The notes beneath the pieces were generated by a model. It saw only the letters and a program-made list of their open reading frames with translations. It made no database searches and was not told where the DNA came from. A stretch of 22,871 bases of DNA from NCBI GenBank assembly GCA_028287225.1, contig JAQBPZ010000228.1, forward strand, positions 1-22,871. Direction: 5' to 3'. Source of the stretch: Gemmatimonadota bacterium. GTDB lineage: Bacteria; Gemmatimonadota; Gemmatimonadetes; Gemmatimonadales; Gemmatimonadaceae. Every line of letters begins with the position of its first letter. The stretch's first letter is position 1. Below are positions 14,970-22,525 of this stretch, piece after piece. The position numbers and the translations under genes were made by a program.

Positions 14970-16121
14970 TCAGTACCGCATCGGCGGCAGCTGCACCGGC
15001 GGGTGCGGCCCCGGCGGTTCGGTGGCCGCCCACAGAATCGTGTCGCCGAAGCGGATGCGCGTCACGCCGCCGCCGCTCGTCACGCGGCCCAGCCCCTCGG
15101 CGATCACGGCGGGGCGGCCGGGTGTGGACTGGCCGTTGCGGCTGACCATCGGGGGAATGGCCTGCTGCCGCACGTACTGCTCCACGAAGGGCAGCACGAG
15201 TGCCCAGTACTCGATGATCCAGCTCCCCTCCGGCAGGCGGCGGTAGATGATCTCGCCTCCCGGGTCACCGGGCTGCTCCGTGATCCGGAGACCGGTATAC
15301 ATGAAGTCCAGCCGGCGCAGCTCGGACGTCGCACGGTCCACGGTCATCACGCCACGGATGTCCGGCACCGTGCGGCCGGGCCGCGGAACGAACCCCAGCC
15401 GCAGCACCCCGGACGCGCTGTCCGTGGGAATCAGGCGCATGCAGTGCGTGGACGCGAACGATTCCGACAGCAGCACGTCCTCGTCCGGCGCGAAGTACCG
15501 CTCACCCGTCGGCCCACGCTCCAGGTAGCCCTCGCGCACCAGCTGCTCCGGCGGCACCGGCGTGAGCGCGCGCAGCCGGGTCCCCAGCATCTCGCTGCGC
15601 CGATTCGTCGGGGGCAGCATGCGGTCCGCCGACTGGCGGCTCACGAACATCTCGACGTCCATCGTGTAGGCGCGCGTCATGCGCGTGAGCTGCGACGCGA
15701 GCAGCGCCTTGCGGGCCTCCTCCCACACCGCGAACGCCGCCGACGCCGAGTCCGCGCCCACGCACTGCTGTTCGGCCGTCACCTGCACCGCCCGCAGCGG
15801 GATGGGCGCCCCGGTGAGCACCAGCGTGCGCTCGGCCTCCTGTCCGCGCTCCACACGCAGTGCGGCCGCGTGCGTGGGCGCAAAGCCGAGCCGCAGCACC
15901 TGGAACCCGTAGCGGCCGGCCGCGGGAAGGCGCATCGCGAACCGGCCGGCGTCGTCCGCCAGCGCCCGGGCGAGCGGCGTGCCGGCGCTGTCGAGCAGGG
16001 TGACGATCGCGCCGGGCACCGCCACGGAGTCGGGGGTCACGACCCGGCCGCGCACCGCCTGCGCGCGGGCCTCCGCGCCGACCATGGCGACCGCGAGCAG
16101 GACGAGGGCACTGGGGCGCAT
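14970..16121 (-). CDS. Secreted protein with one carboxypeptidase-regulatory-like domain
   Basis: 383 residues from ATG 16121, chosen because it places a standard signal peptide at the very N-terminus (MRPSALVLLAVAMVGAEARAQ); in-frame ATGs at 16133 and 16157 would extend it. Residues about 22-100 form a regulatory-like beta-sandwich (VRGRVVTPDSVAVPGAIVTL, then DDAGRFAMRLPAAGRYGFQVLRLGF). The remaining 280 residues match no family I recognise; they hold alternating beta-type sequence such as GVMTVDRATSELRRLDFMYTGLRI and end in a proline-rich tail. The middle resembles the part of the Omp85-like protein where a measured surface pattern is compared, but this is not strong. Likely periplasmic or outer-membrane attached; function unknown. 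It is separated from the neighbouring LLM gene by a strong hairpin. Confidence 0.85.
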   Translation of the reverse strand: MRPSALVLLAVAMVGAEARAQAVRGRVVTPDSVAVPGAIVTLLDSAGTPLARALADDAGRFAMRLPAAGRYGFQVLRLGFAPTHAAALRVERGQEAERTLVLTGAPIPLRAVQVTAEQQCVGADSASAAFAVWEEARKALLASQLTRMTRAYTMDVEMFVSRQSADRMLPPTNRRSEMLGTRLRALTPVPPEQLVREGYLERGPTGERYFAPDEDVLLSESFASTHCMRLIPTDSASGVLRLGFVPRPGRTVPDIRGVMTVDRATSELRRLDFMYTGLRITEQPGDPGGEIIYRRLPEGSWIIEYWALVLPFVEQYVRQQAIPPMVSRNGQSTPGRPAVIAEGLGRVTSGGGVTRIRFGDTILWAATEPPGPHPPVQLPPMRY

Positions 16122-16208
16122 GGAAGCTATCATCGCCCGAATCTCGACTTGCTGCAAGGCGCATGGACGGGCGAGCGCTCCACCGATTCACACCCGATGC
16201 ACCCGGAC

Positions 16209-16259
16209 GAACGAGAACAGCCGAGTCCACTCTGATGAGGGACTCGGCTGTTCTCGTTC
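16209..16259 (-). terminator. Perfect 20-bp-stem hairpin after the LLM gene
   Basis: Positions 16209-16228 are perfectly complementary to 16240-16259, with an 11-base loop. It starts 50 bases past the stop of the flavin monooxygenase and lies 88 bases before the next minus-strand gene, so it probably ends the ATP-grasp/LLM transcript and insulates the following gene. There is no U-run after the stem on the minus strand, so it may be a stability element or a factor-dependent terminator instead. Confidence 0.6.
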
Positions 16260-16309
16260 AACTCGGCAAGCTCGGTTCGAGACGCCTCAACGCGATCCGT
16301 GCTTCATCC

Positions 16310-17401
16310 TCACACCGTGAGCGGCATCACCTCTTCCGCGAACCGCTCCATCTCCTCCAGCTGCGGGCTGCACTGGAGCAGCAGCAGCCCAACGCCGGCC
16401 GACTGGAATGCGCGGATCTGCTCCGCCACCTGCTCGGCCGTCCCCACCAGGCCCGCACGCAGGCCGCGGTTGGACACCGAGTAGTCCTCGAGCGTGACGC
16501 GCTGCTCCAACTGGGTGTTGGCGAGCCAGTCCTGGTAGTTGTGATAGCCCGGCGAGCCCACCGCCACGTTCGTGATGCGCTCCAGCTCGCGCTTCGCCTC
16601 GCGCTCGCTCCCTCGCACGATCACGTACGCGGCCATGCCGTACTCCATGGGGGTGGCGCTCACCTGCTCGCGCCTGGCGCGCATGTCGGCCACCTTCGGG
16701 GCGATGCGCTCCACCGGGTCGCCATGCATCACGTACGCGTCGCACTTGGCCGCGATCAGGTTCTTCGCCGTCTCCGACTCGCCGCCCGCGTACAGCGTGG
16801 GACGCGGCCGGCGGGCGGGCTTCGGCTCCACGATGAGGTCGTCCACCGTGTAGTACGTGCCCTTGTGCGTGAGCCGCGACTCGCGCCACGCGCCGCTCAC
16901 CACGTCCAGCCATTCCGCGGTGCGCGCATAGCGGTCGTCATGCTTGTCGAAGTGCACCCCGTAGCGGCGGGCTTCGTCGGCCCACCAGGCGCTCACGACG
17001 TTGAGCGCCAGCCGGCCGTTGGAGATCTGGTCGATGTTCGCGGCCTGCTTCGCGAGCTGCGCCGGCGGATGGTACTGCGGCCGCACGGCGACCATCAGTT
17101 CCAGCGACTCGGTGACCGCGGCGAGCGCGGCGGCCGTGCTCCAGGCGTCGAGCGCGGGCGCATCCGCCCCCTTGATGTCGTTGAGGAACAGCTCGGCGAT
17201 GAGCGTGAGGTCGAAGCCGAGTGTCTCGCTGCGCTGCGCGAGCCGCTTCGTGTAGGCCCAGCTCGCGTCCATCTGCTCGTTCTCCACGTTGCGCAGCCAG
17301 CCGCCGAACACGGGCAGCCAGTAGCCGAAGCGCATGCGCCGCGACGCCTCGCCGCCGACGGCGCGCTCGTTCGCCCGCTCGGGCACCAGGGTCGCGCTCA
17401 T
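16310..17401 (-). CDS. LLM-class flavin-dependent monooxygenase
   Basis: 363 residues with a bacterial-luciferase-like TIM-barrel throughout. Visible signatures are MRFGYWLPVFGGWLRNV, LGFDLTLIAELFLNDI, AKQAANIDQISNGRLALNVVSAWW (the SsuD/SfnG-like NVVS-WW core), LYAGGESETAKNLIA and a C-terminal GTAEQVAEQIRAFQSAGVGLLLLQCSP. Such enzymes use reduced FMN and oxygen to hydroxylate or cleave C-S, C-N or C-H bonds and need a separate flavin reductase, which is not seen here. The start codon overlaps the ATP-grasp stop (ATGA), so the two are translationally coupled and probably act on one substrate. The first 22 residues (up to MRFGYW) may not be translated: M23 is an alternative start, but then the overlap would be lost. 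Confidence 0.9.
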   Translation of the reverse strand: MSATLVPERANERAVGGEASRRMRFGYWLPVFGGWLRNVENEQMDASWAYTKRLAQRSETLGFDLTLIAELFLNDIKGADAPALDAWSTAAALAAVTESLELMVAVRPQYHPPAQLAKQAANIDQISNGRLALNVVSAWWADEARRYGVHFDKHDDRYARTAEWLDVVSGAWRESRLTHKGTYYTVDDLIVEPKPARRPRPTLYAGGESETAKNLIAAKCDAYVMHGDPVERIAPKVADMRARREQVSATPMEYGMAAYVIVRGSEREAKRELERITNVAVGSPGYHNYQDWLANTQLEQRVTLEDYSVSNRGLRAGLVGTAEQVAEQIRAFQSAGVGLLLLQCSPQLEEMERFAEEVMPLTV

Positions 17402-18381
17402 GCGGCCACCTCCGCGGCGGCGACCGCCGGTGCGCCACCCGCGCGCGCCTCGATGTAGTCCACGAACGGCACCCAGGGGTCGAAGCCGATGACGTTCGGC
17501 GCGTCGGCCACGAAGTTGGACAGCGCGTTCACGTCGTAGAAGTAGTGCTTCCCGTCGCGGTCGTCCACGAGGTACTCGATCCCGCCGATGTCGAGGCCGG
17601 TGAACTGCGCGATGCGCTCCACCTGCTCGATGATCTCGGCCGGCGGCGTGAAGCCTTCCACGCGGAGCCCCGTCTTCACCGCATCCACCGCGCAGGCCGC
17701 GCCAACGAGCTCCACGCCGCTCGTCGTCTGGCAGGCGTCGGCCGGGCAGAGGTCGAACGACCCGGTGGCCGGATACACGTTGATGGCGTACAGGTACTTT
17801 CCGCCCAGCGTCTCCACGCGCGTGATGTGGCCGTCGCGCAGGGGCGCCGCTTCCTGCACCAGCGCCACGTCGTCCACGCCGAGTGCCACCTGGCCGGCGG
17901 CTACCGCCTGCGCCAGCGCTGCGGCGCTCTCGTACTTCGTGATGCCCGCGCCGCTGCCCCCGATGTTCGCCTTCACCAGCACCGGGTACCGGAGGTCGGT
18001 GGCCGCGGCCACCGCCTGTGACGCGTCGTTGATCACCACCGACCGTGGGAACGGAAGGCCGAGCTCGGCGAGCGCGTCCAGCTGCGAGGCCTTGGAGAGC
18101 TCGTAGCCATAGGTGCTGCTGCCGTTCACCACCGGCACGCCGATGCGCTCCAGGTGGCGAACCCAGTGCAGGGTGTGGAAGGTGGACTGCCCGTGCCCGC
18201 GCAGGTACGCGCTGGGGCTGGCGCGGTTCACCACCACGGACCAGGGAACGCTGCGCTCCGACGGATCGTACCGGTGCGAAGCGGCGTCGAGCTTGACGTA
18301 GGGAAGCGACCGACGGTCGAGCTCGGCGAAGAGCGGCTTGAACCAGTCGGGATGTTCGTGATAGACGGCGATTGGGCGCAT
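17398..18381 (-). CDS. ATP-grasp carboxylate-amine ligase-like protein
   Basis: 327 residues from ATG 18381. The N-terminal pre-ATP-grasp part reads IAVYHEHPDWFKPLFAELDRRSLPYV. The ATP-grasp core has the nucleotide lysine in VLVKANIGGSGAGI (K137) and the metal-binding pair D283/N285 in FYDVNALSNF. It resembles the RimK/ribosomal-S6-modification group in overall order but lacks a close match to the graspetide (MvdC/MvdD) enzymes. Such ligases activate a carboxylate as acyl phosphate and join it to an amine, thiol or hydroxyl. It overlaps the monooxygenase gene by 4 bases. An 82-base leader separates it from an upstream hairpin and, beyond that, a 30-residue Met/Cys-rich frame. Longer in-frame starts would run through the hairpin and are rejected. 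Confidence 0.88.
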   Translation of the reverse strand: MRPIAVYHEHPDWFKPLFAELDRRSLPYVKLDAASHRYDPSERSVPWSVVVNRASPSAYLRGHGQSTFHTLHWVRHLERIGVPVVNGSSTYGYELSKASQLDALAELGLPFPRSVVINDASQAVAAATDLRYPVLVKANIGGSGAGITKYESAAALAQAVAAGQVALGVDDVALVQEAAPLRDGHITRVETLGGKYLYAINVYPATGSFDLCPADACQTTSGVELVGAACAVDAVKTGLRVEGFTPPAEIIEQVERIAQFTGLDIGGIEYLVDDRDGKHYFYDVNALSNFVADAPNVIGFDPWVPFVDYIEARAGGAPAVAAAEVAA

Positions 18382-18463
18382 GGAGGACGAATCGATGTGA
18401 GGGGAGAAGCGTTCCTGCGCTGCTTCACATCCCGTCCCACGCGTCCCGAGGCTCAAAACACAT

Positions 18464-18491
18464 GCGCCCCGATCGCATGGGATCGGGGCGC
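18464..18491 (-). terminator. Hairpin with T-rich tail between peptide frame and ATP-grasp gene
   Basis: An 11-bp perfect stem (18464-18474 with 18481-18491, GCGCCCCGATC pairing GATCGGGGCGC) encloses a 6-base loop. On the minus strand the stem is followed by ATGTGTTTTGAG, a modest T-rich tail, so it fits a rho-independent terminator, or an attenuator allowing partial read-through into the ATP-grasp and LLM genes. It starts 27 bases after the stop of the small frame 18519-18611. Confidence 0.7.
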
Positions 18492-18518
18492 GTCGCCGGC
18501 GCAACCTGCGTCGATGAC

Positions 18519-18611
18519 CTACTGCTGCGCGCCACCTGTCCCGTGTGTCGACTGACACATGGAACACATGCTCATCATCGGCATGGCGGGGGCGGACTGG
18601 CTGCGGGTCAT
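18519..18611 (-). CDS. Candidate 30-residue Met/Cys-rich peptide
   Basis: A short open frame from ATG 18611 to TAG 18519. It begins MTRSQSAPAMPMM, continues with SMCSMCQ (a CxxC pair at residues 16 and 19) and ends GTGGAQQ. It has six methionines, two cysteines, one histidine and no acidic residues. About 80% of third codon positions are G or C, in keeping with real genes here. It starts 40 bases after the Omp85-like stop and is followed by a terminator-like hairpin. No clear ribosome site precedes it; a TTGACT (18641-18646) with 17-base spacing to GAGCAT (18618-18623) would give a nearly leaderless message. It could be a metal-binding peptide, a ribosomal-peptide precursor, a regulatory leader peptide, or chance. 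Confidence 0.35.
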   Translation of the reverse strand: MTRSQSAPAMPMMSMCSMCQSTHGTGGAQQ

Positions 18612-18651
18612 GGGTGAATGCTCGCCGCCTGACCGCTGGAAGTCAAGCGCG

Positions 18652-20976
18652 CTAGAACCGACTCTCGAGGTACGTGTACACGCGCCACGCCCTGTCGGGG
18701 TGGATCCCGCGCGCCACGTCGAACCGCAGGAGCCCATCCAGCACCGACGCGCCCACGCCGGCGCCCGAGAGCGGTCGCCCCATGTCGCCCAGGTGCGCGC
18801 GGTCGCCCGCCCAGCCCATGTCGGCGAACACGATCGGGCGGATTACCCCGGCGCCGCGCGCGAGCTCCGCGCGCGCCAGCCAGAACGCGTTGCCCATGCG
18901 ACCCGGCTCGAGCGCCGCGCGCTGCCCGCGCACCGTCTGCGATCCTCCCAGGAACCAGTTGCGCTGCAGCGGCAGCGTGCCCACCGAGGTGCCGCCCGCG
19001 AGCGTCAGCGACGCCGCGCCGCCGGCCACCGGATGCGAGACGTTCGCGTCGGCAGCCACTCGCAGGAAGCTCCCGGTGTCCCCGTGCGCCGCCTCGGCGC
19101 TCAGGTCGGTGAACAGCCGCGCGCCCTCCGGGTTCAACCCGAAGGTGGACCGCATGCGCGTGCGCGCACCGTAGAACACGCCGCGCGCCGCCACGAGGTT
19201 GGTGTCGAAGCCGAACCCGGTCACGCCGCGTGACAGCGCGAACGTCGTCCGCCGCGGCGCGCTCCGCTCGTGCTCGGCGAACAGCCCCCACGTCCATGCG
19301 CCACCGCGCGACACCTCCGGCGTGGAGGTGAGCTCCACACCGCTCGCGCGGTAGTAGTACGCCTCGTCGCGCGAGAACAGCAGCGCCGAGAGCGAGCTCC
19401 CCAGGCCGAACGGGTTGCCGTAGTCGCTCGCCGGCAGCAGCCGGTTGTAGGCCGTGAGGGCAACGGTGCGACGCATGTCGCTGCGCGCGGCGCTCAGCTC
19501 CACCACGGGCTGGCGATCGGCGAGCCCGATGCGCGCCAGTGCGTGCGCCGAGTAGCCCGCGCCAAGCTCCTGGTCGGCGCGTCCGCCCACCGACACGCCC
19601 TCCACGCGATTGTACCGCGGCGTCAGGTAGTCGACGACCGGCAGCTGCGGCGCAAAGTCCGCCTGCGCACCCATCGAGAGCGCCTGGCGCACGAGCGCGT
19701 CGAGCTCGTCGCGGTTGACCACTTCGTCACCGGTATCGTAGATCGAGGCGGGAAGCTCGGGCGAGCTCGCGAGCTTCGCGGAGTCGCACGGGATGCGCAC
19801 GAACACGGGATTCAGCGTATCGCCCGAGCGGCGGTACCCGCGCATCCCGCTGGCGTCGCACCGCGCCTCCGTCCGCGCGCGCGCCGAATCGCGCGCGGTC
19901 GGCACGTGTGGCGATCCCACGTCGATGGTCACTCCCTGGCCGAACCGCCGGGAGCTGTCGGTGGCCGCCGGAATCGGCGGAAGCGGCGCGCCGGTGTTGA
20001 CGTCGGCATAGTCGAAGCGCTGCTCGATCCTGAAGGGCGCGCGCATCGGCCCCACGCGGCCGCCCCCTTCCACCACCTGGAGGCGCGGCAGCCAGAAGCG
20101 TCCCTGGTACAGCCCGTACTCCACGCCGATGGCGCCGACCTGCGCGGTCATGGGGAAGAGCATCGGCTTGACCCACACCGGCACGTCGTCGAACGCGCTC
20201 GAATCGTCCTCCTGCGCCACCCTGGCGATGTCCATGGGCGACGACATGCGATACGCCGCCCGGACGAGCTGTCCGCCGCTCATGTCGAACCAGAGCGAGC
20301 CCACGGCGAGGTTCCACTTCGGCTGGCGGGGACGCACGCGCAGCTCGCGCAGCTGGATCCTCCGCCCATCCGGCAGGCGGAATGAGACAGAGTCGCCCGC
20401 CTCGTAGGTGAAGTACGCCTCGGCACCGATGGCGAGGGGATGCACGATGCCCTTGTGCTCGTCCACCTCGTTGGAGAGGGTGCCCAGCCCGATCCACAGC
20501 GTCTCGCTGCCGGGATAGTACGGGATCGGCGAGAGCTGCCCGTCGATGCTCACGCGCGCCGAGCGTCCCGCGATCGGCATCACGCTGCGCGAGCCGGTGA
20601 CGTCCACGTAGGCACCGACGCCCCGGCGCCAGTGCACGTGCGTGGAGGCCTCGGAGCGGAACGCGAGGCGCTCCGGCCCGAATCGGCTCAGGCCGAGGCC
20701 GACGGAGATGCGCTGGTACGTGGTGGCGTCGTACGACTGGAGCGCGGAATCCTGCGTGGCCCGTGCGCGGCGCGCGAGCGCGAGGATCTCGCGAGCGGCC
20801 GCGCCGGAGAAGGCGGTCGCCAGGTGGTGCGCGGTCACCGAGTCGCGCTTCGGCGCCCGCTCATCGCGTGTCCGGCGCGCGGCCGCGGCCCGGACGCTGT
20901 CGCGGGACTGTGGTGATGCCGCGGGGGACGGCAGGGTCGAGCCCTGAAGCAGCAGGACGGCAAGGTGTGCGAGCAT
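18652..20976 (-). CDS. Omp85/BamA-like outer-membrane protein with DUF5686-like N-terminal region
   Basis: 774 residues from ATG 20976, which gives a short signal-like segment (MLAHLAVLLLQGSTLPSP). The N-terminal half has the pattern seen in DUF5686-type proteins (LARRARATQDSALQSYDATTY, then a predicted beta-rich region with LRPDGRRIQL-like turns and WFDMSGGQLVRAAYRM). POTRA domains are not evident. The C-terminal third is an Omp85 surface-antigen barrel: alternating beta-strands, the lid-loop motif WFLGGSQTVRGQRA with VRG at 682-684, and a terminal aromatic (YLESRF) suited to barrel insertion. It is probably an outer-membrane translocation or assembly factor, or a phospholipase-like relative. 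It diverges from the M20 peptidase gene. The 30-residue frame and the ATP-grasp/LLM pair follow on the same strand. Confidence 0.82.
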   Translation of the reverse strand: MLAHLAVLLLQGSTLPSPAASPQSRDSVRAAAARRTRDERAPKRDSVTAHHLATAFSGAAAREILALARRARATQDSALQSYDATTYQRISVGLGLSRFGPERLAFRSEASTHVHWRRGVGAYVDVTGSRSVMPIAGRSARVSIDGQLSPIPYYPGSETLWIGLGTLSNEVDEHKGIVHPLAIGAEAYFTYEAGDSVSFRLPDGRRIQLRELRVRPRQPKWNLAVGSLWFDMSGGQLVRAAYRMSSPMDIARVAQEDDSSAFDDVPVWVKPMLFPMTAQVGAIGVEYGLYQGRFWLPRLQVVEGGGRVGPMRAPFRIEQRFDYADVNTGAPLPPIPAATDSSRRFGQGVTIDVGSPHVPTARDSARARTEARCDASGMRGYRRSGDTLNPVFVRIPCDSAKLASSPELPASIYDTGDEVVNRDELDALVRQALSMGAQADFAPQLPVVDYLTPRYNRVEGVSVGGRADQELGAGYSAHALARIGLADRQPVVELSAARSDMRRTVALTAYNRLLPASDYGNPFGLGSSLSALLFSRDEAYYYRASGVELTSTPEVSRGGAWTWGLFAEHERSAPRRTTFALSRGVTGFGFDTNLVAARGVFYGARTRMRSTFGLNPEGARLFTDLSAEAAHGDTGSFLRVAADANVSHPVAGGAASLTLAGGTSVGTLPLQRNWFLGGSQTVRGQRAALEPGRMGNAFWLARAELARGAGVIRPIVFADMGWAGDRAHLGDMGRPLSGAGVGASVLDGLLRFDVARGIHPDRAWRVYTYLESRF

Positions 20977-21073
20977 CCGCGAGTCGGTGAGGGAGGGGTG
21001 CCGGACAGTACGGCCCTCGCCCGCAAAGGTTTCCCCGCGCCTCTCCCATGATGCGCCTGGCTCACTCGGCCTG

Positions 21074-21081
21074 TAGCTTGC
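21074..21081 (+). promoter_or_regulatory. Candidate TAnnTT promoter of the M20 peptidase
   Basis: TAGCTTGC lies 25 bases before the peptidase ATG and differs by one base from TAGGTTGC before serA. No matching upstream -33 element is evident in this GC-rich gap. Confidence 0.3.
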
Positions 21082-21106
21082 TCGCATCACTCCCTCCCAC
21101 CCGCCC

Positions 21107-22525
21107 ATGCGCCTTCGTCGCTTCGCCTTCCCGCTCGCCCTCGCGCTCATCGTCGCGCTGCCCGCCTCGCTCGTGGCCCAGGCCGCGGTGCCCCGCCCCA
21201 TCGATTGGCCCGCCATGCAGGACGAGGCGGTGGAGGCGCTGCGGCAGTACCTGCGCATCAACACCAGCAACCCGCCGGGCAACGAGCTGGCGGCCGCGCG
21301 CTTCCTCAAGGCCTTCCTGGAGAAGGAGGGCATCCAGGCGCAGATCCTGGACACCGCCGAGCTCGGGGCCGGCCGCGCGAATCTCTACGCGCGCCTCAAG
21401 GGCGACGGAAGCAAGCGCGCCATCGCCCTCGTGCAGCACATGGACGTCGTGCCCGTGACGCAGTCGTCGTGGACGGTGCCCGCGTTCGACGGGGTGCTCA
21501 AGGACGGGTACGTGTACGGCCGGGGCGCGCTCGACATGAAGGGCGAAGGGATCGCGCACCTCATGGCGCTCGTCGCGCTCAAGCGGAGCGGCGTGCCGCT
21601 CACGCGCGACATCGTGTTCGTCGCCAATGCCGACGAGGAGCTCGGCAGCACCGGCGGCATCGTGTTCGTGGACCGGCACGCCGACCTGCTGCGCGACGTG
21701 GAATACCTGTTCACCGAGGGCGGCGCGAACAGCTTCCGGAACGGCAAGCTCGAGTACTACAGCGTGGGCGTGGCGGAGAAGCGCACCTTCTGGAACCGCG
21801 TCACGGTGCACGGCACGCCGTCGCACGGCTCGCGCCCCACGAAGGCCAACCCGGTGCCGCGGCTCGTCGCGGCGCTGGACCGCATCGCGCGCTACGAGAC
21901 GCCGCTGCACGTGACACCCGGTGTGCAGAAGTTCTTCCACGACATCAGCCGGAACTATTCCGGACGTCAGGCGGCCTGGCTCAGCGACGTGACCGCGGCA
22001 CTGAAGCAGACGGATGCCCGCGACTGGATCCTCTCCGACGTCTACTGGAACGCCATCCTGCGCAACACCATCTCCCTCACCGGGCTGCAGGGCTCCAGCA
22101 AGACGAACGTGATTCCCGCCGAGGCGAGCGCCGAGCTGGATATCCGGCTGCTTCCCGACCAGAGTCCGGAGGCGATGATCGCGACGCTGACGCGCATCGT
22201 GAACGACACGGCGGTCCACTTCACCACGCTCCTCGCCCCCAAGCCGCCCTTCGAGAGCCCGGCGGGCACCGACCTGTTCCGCGCGGTGGAGCGTGCGGCG
22301 CACGAGCGCGACCCGGGCGCGTTCGTCACGACCTCCATGATGACCGGCGCCACGGACCGCCCCAGCTATCGCAAGCTCGGCATCATCGCGTATGGGCTCA
22401 GCCCGTTCAAGGTGGAGGCGGCCGACGAGCAGCGCGGGGTGCACGGCAACGACGAGCGGCTGTCGGTGCAGAACGTCGGCAACGGCGTGCGCTTCCTGTA
22501 CGACATCCTGCGATACGCGCAGTGA
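21107..22525 (+). CDS. Exported M20-family zinc metallopeptidase
   Basis: 472 residues with a signal peptide (MRLRRFAFPLALALIVALPASLVAQ, cleaved near residue 25), so it acts in the periplasm or outside. The ArgE/DapE/ACY1-like di-zinc site is complete: H111 (QHMDVVP), the bridging D143 (GRGALDMKG), catalytic E177 and ligand E178 (DEELGS), E204 (FTEGG) and H446 (GVHGNDER). A dimerisation domain is inserted at about 215-365 and contains HGTPSHGSRP. The family hydrolyses dipeptides, acylated amino acids or carboxypeptidase substrates; the export and the wide active-site family suggest scavenging of peptides. The ATG at 21107 is fixed by the signal peptide. It is transcribed alone, divergent from the Omp85-like gene. 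Confidence 0.95.
   Translation: MRLRRFAFPLALALIVALPASLVAQAAVPRPIDWPAMQDEAVEALRQYLRINTSNPPGNELAAARFLKAFLEKEGIQAQILDTAELGAGRANLYARLKGDGSKRAIALVQHMDVVPVTQSSWTVPAFDGVLKDGYVYGRGALDMKGEGIAHLMALVALKRSGVPLTRDIVFVANADEELGSTGGIVFVDRHADLLRDVEYLFTEGGANSFRNGKLEYYSVGVAEKRTFWNRVTVHGTPSHGSRPTKANPVPRLVAALDRIARYETPLHVTPGVQKFFHDISRNYSGRQAAWLSDVTAALKQTDARDWILSDVYWNAILRNTISLTGLQGSSKTNVIPAEASAELDIRLLPDQSPEAMIATLTRIVNDTAVHFTTLLAPKPPFESPAGTDLFRAVERAAHERDPGAFVTTSMMTGATDRPSYRKLGIIAYGLSPFKVEAADEQRGVHGNDERLSVQNVGNGVRFLYDILRYAQ

Noticed and set aside
17398..18567. 62-residue N-terminal extension of the ATP-grasp protein (start at 18567)
   Set aside because: It would run across the hairpin and T-rich tail at 18453-18491 and reads as Arg-rich junk; the ATG at 18381 gives a proper N-terminal strand.
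17398..18611. Classical graspetide (microviridin-like) system
   Set aside because: The candidate peptide has no Asp or Glu to be crosslinked, and the ligase lacks close resemblance to MvdC/MvdD, so only a looser peptide-modification hypothesis is kept.
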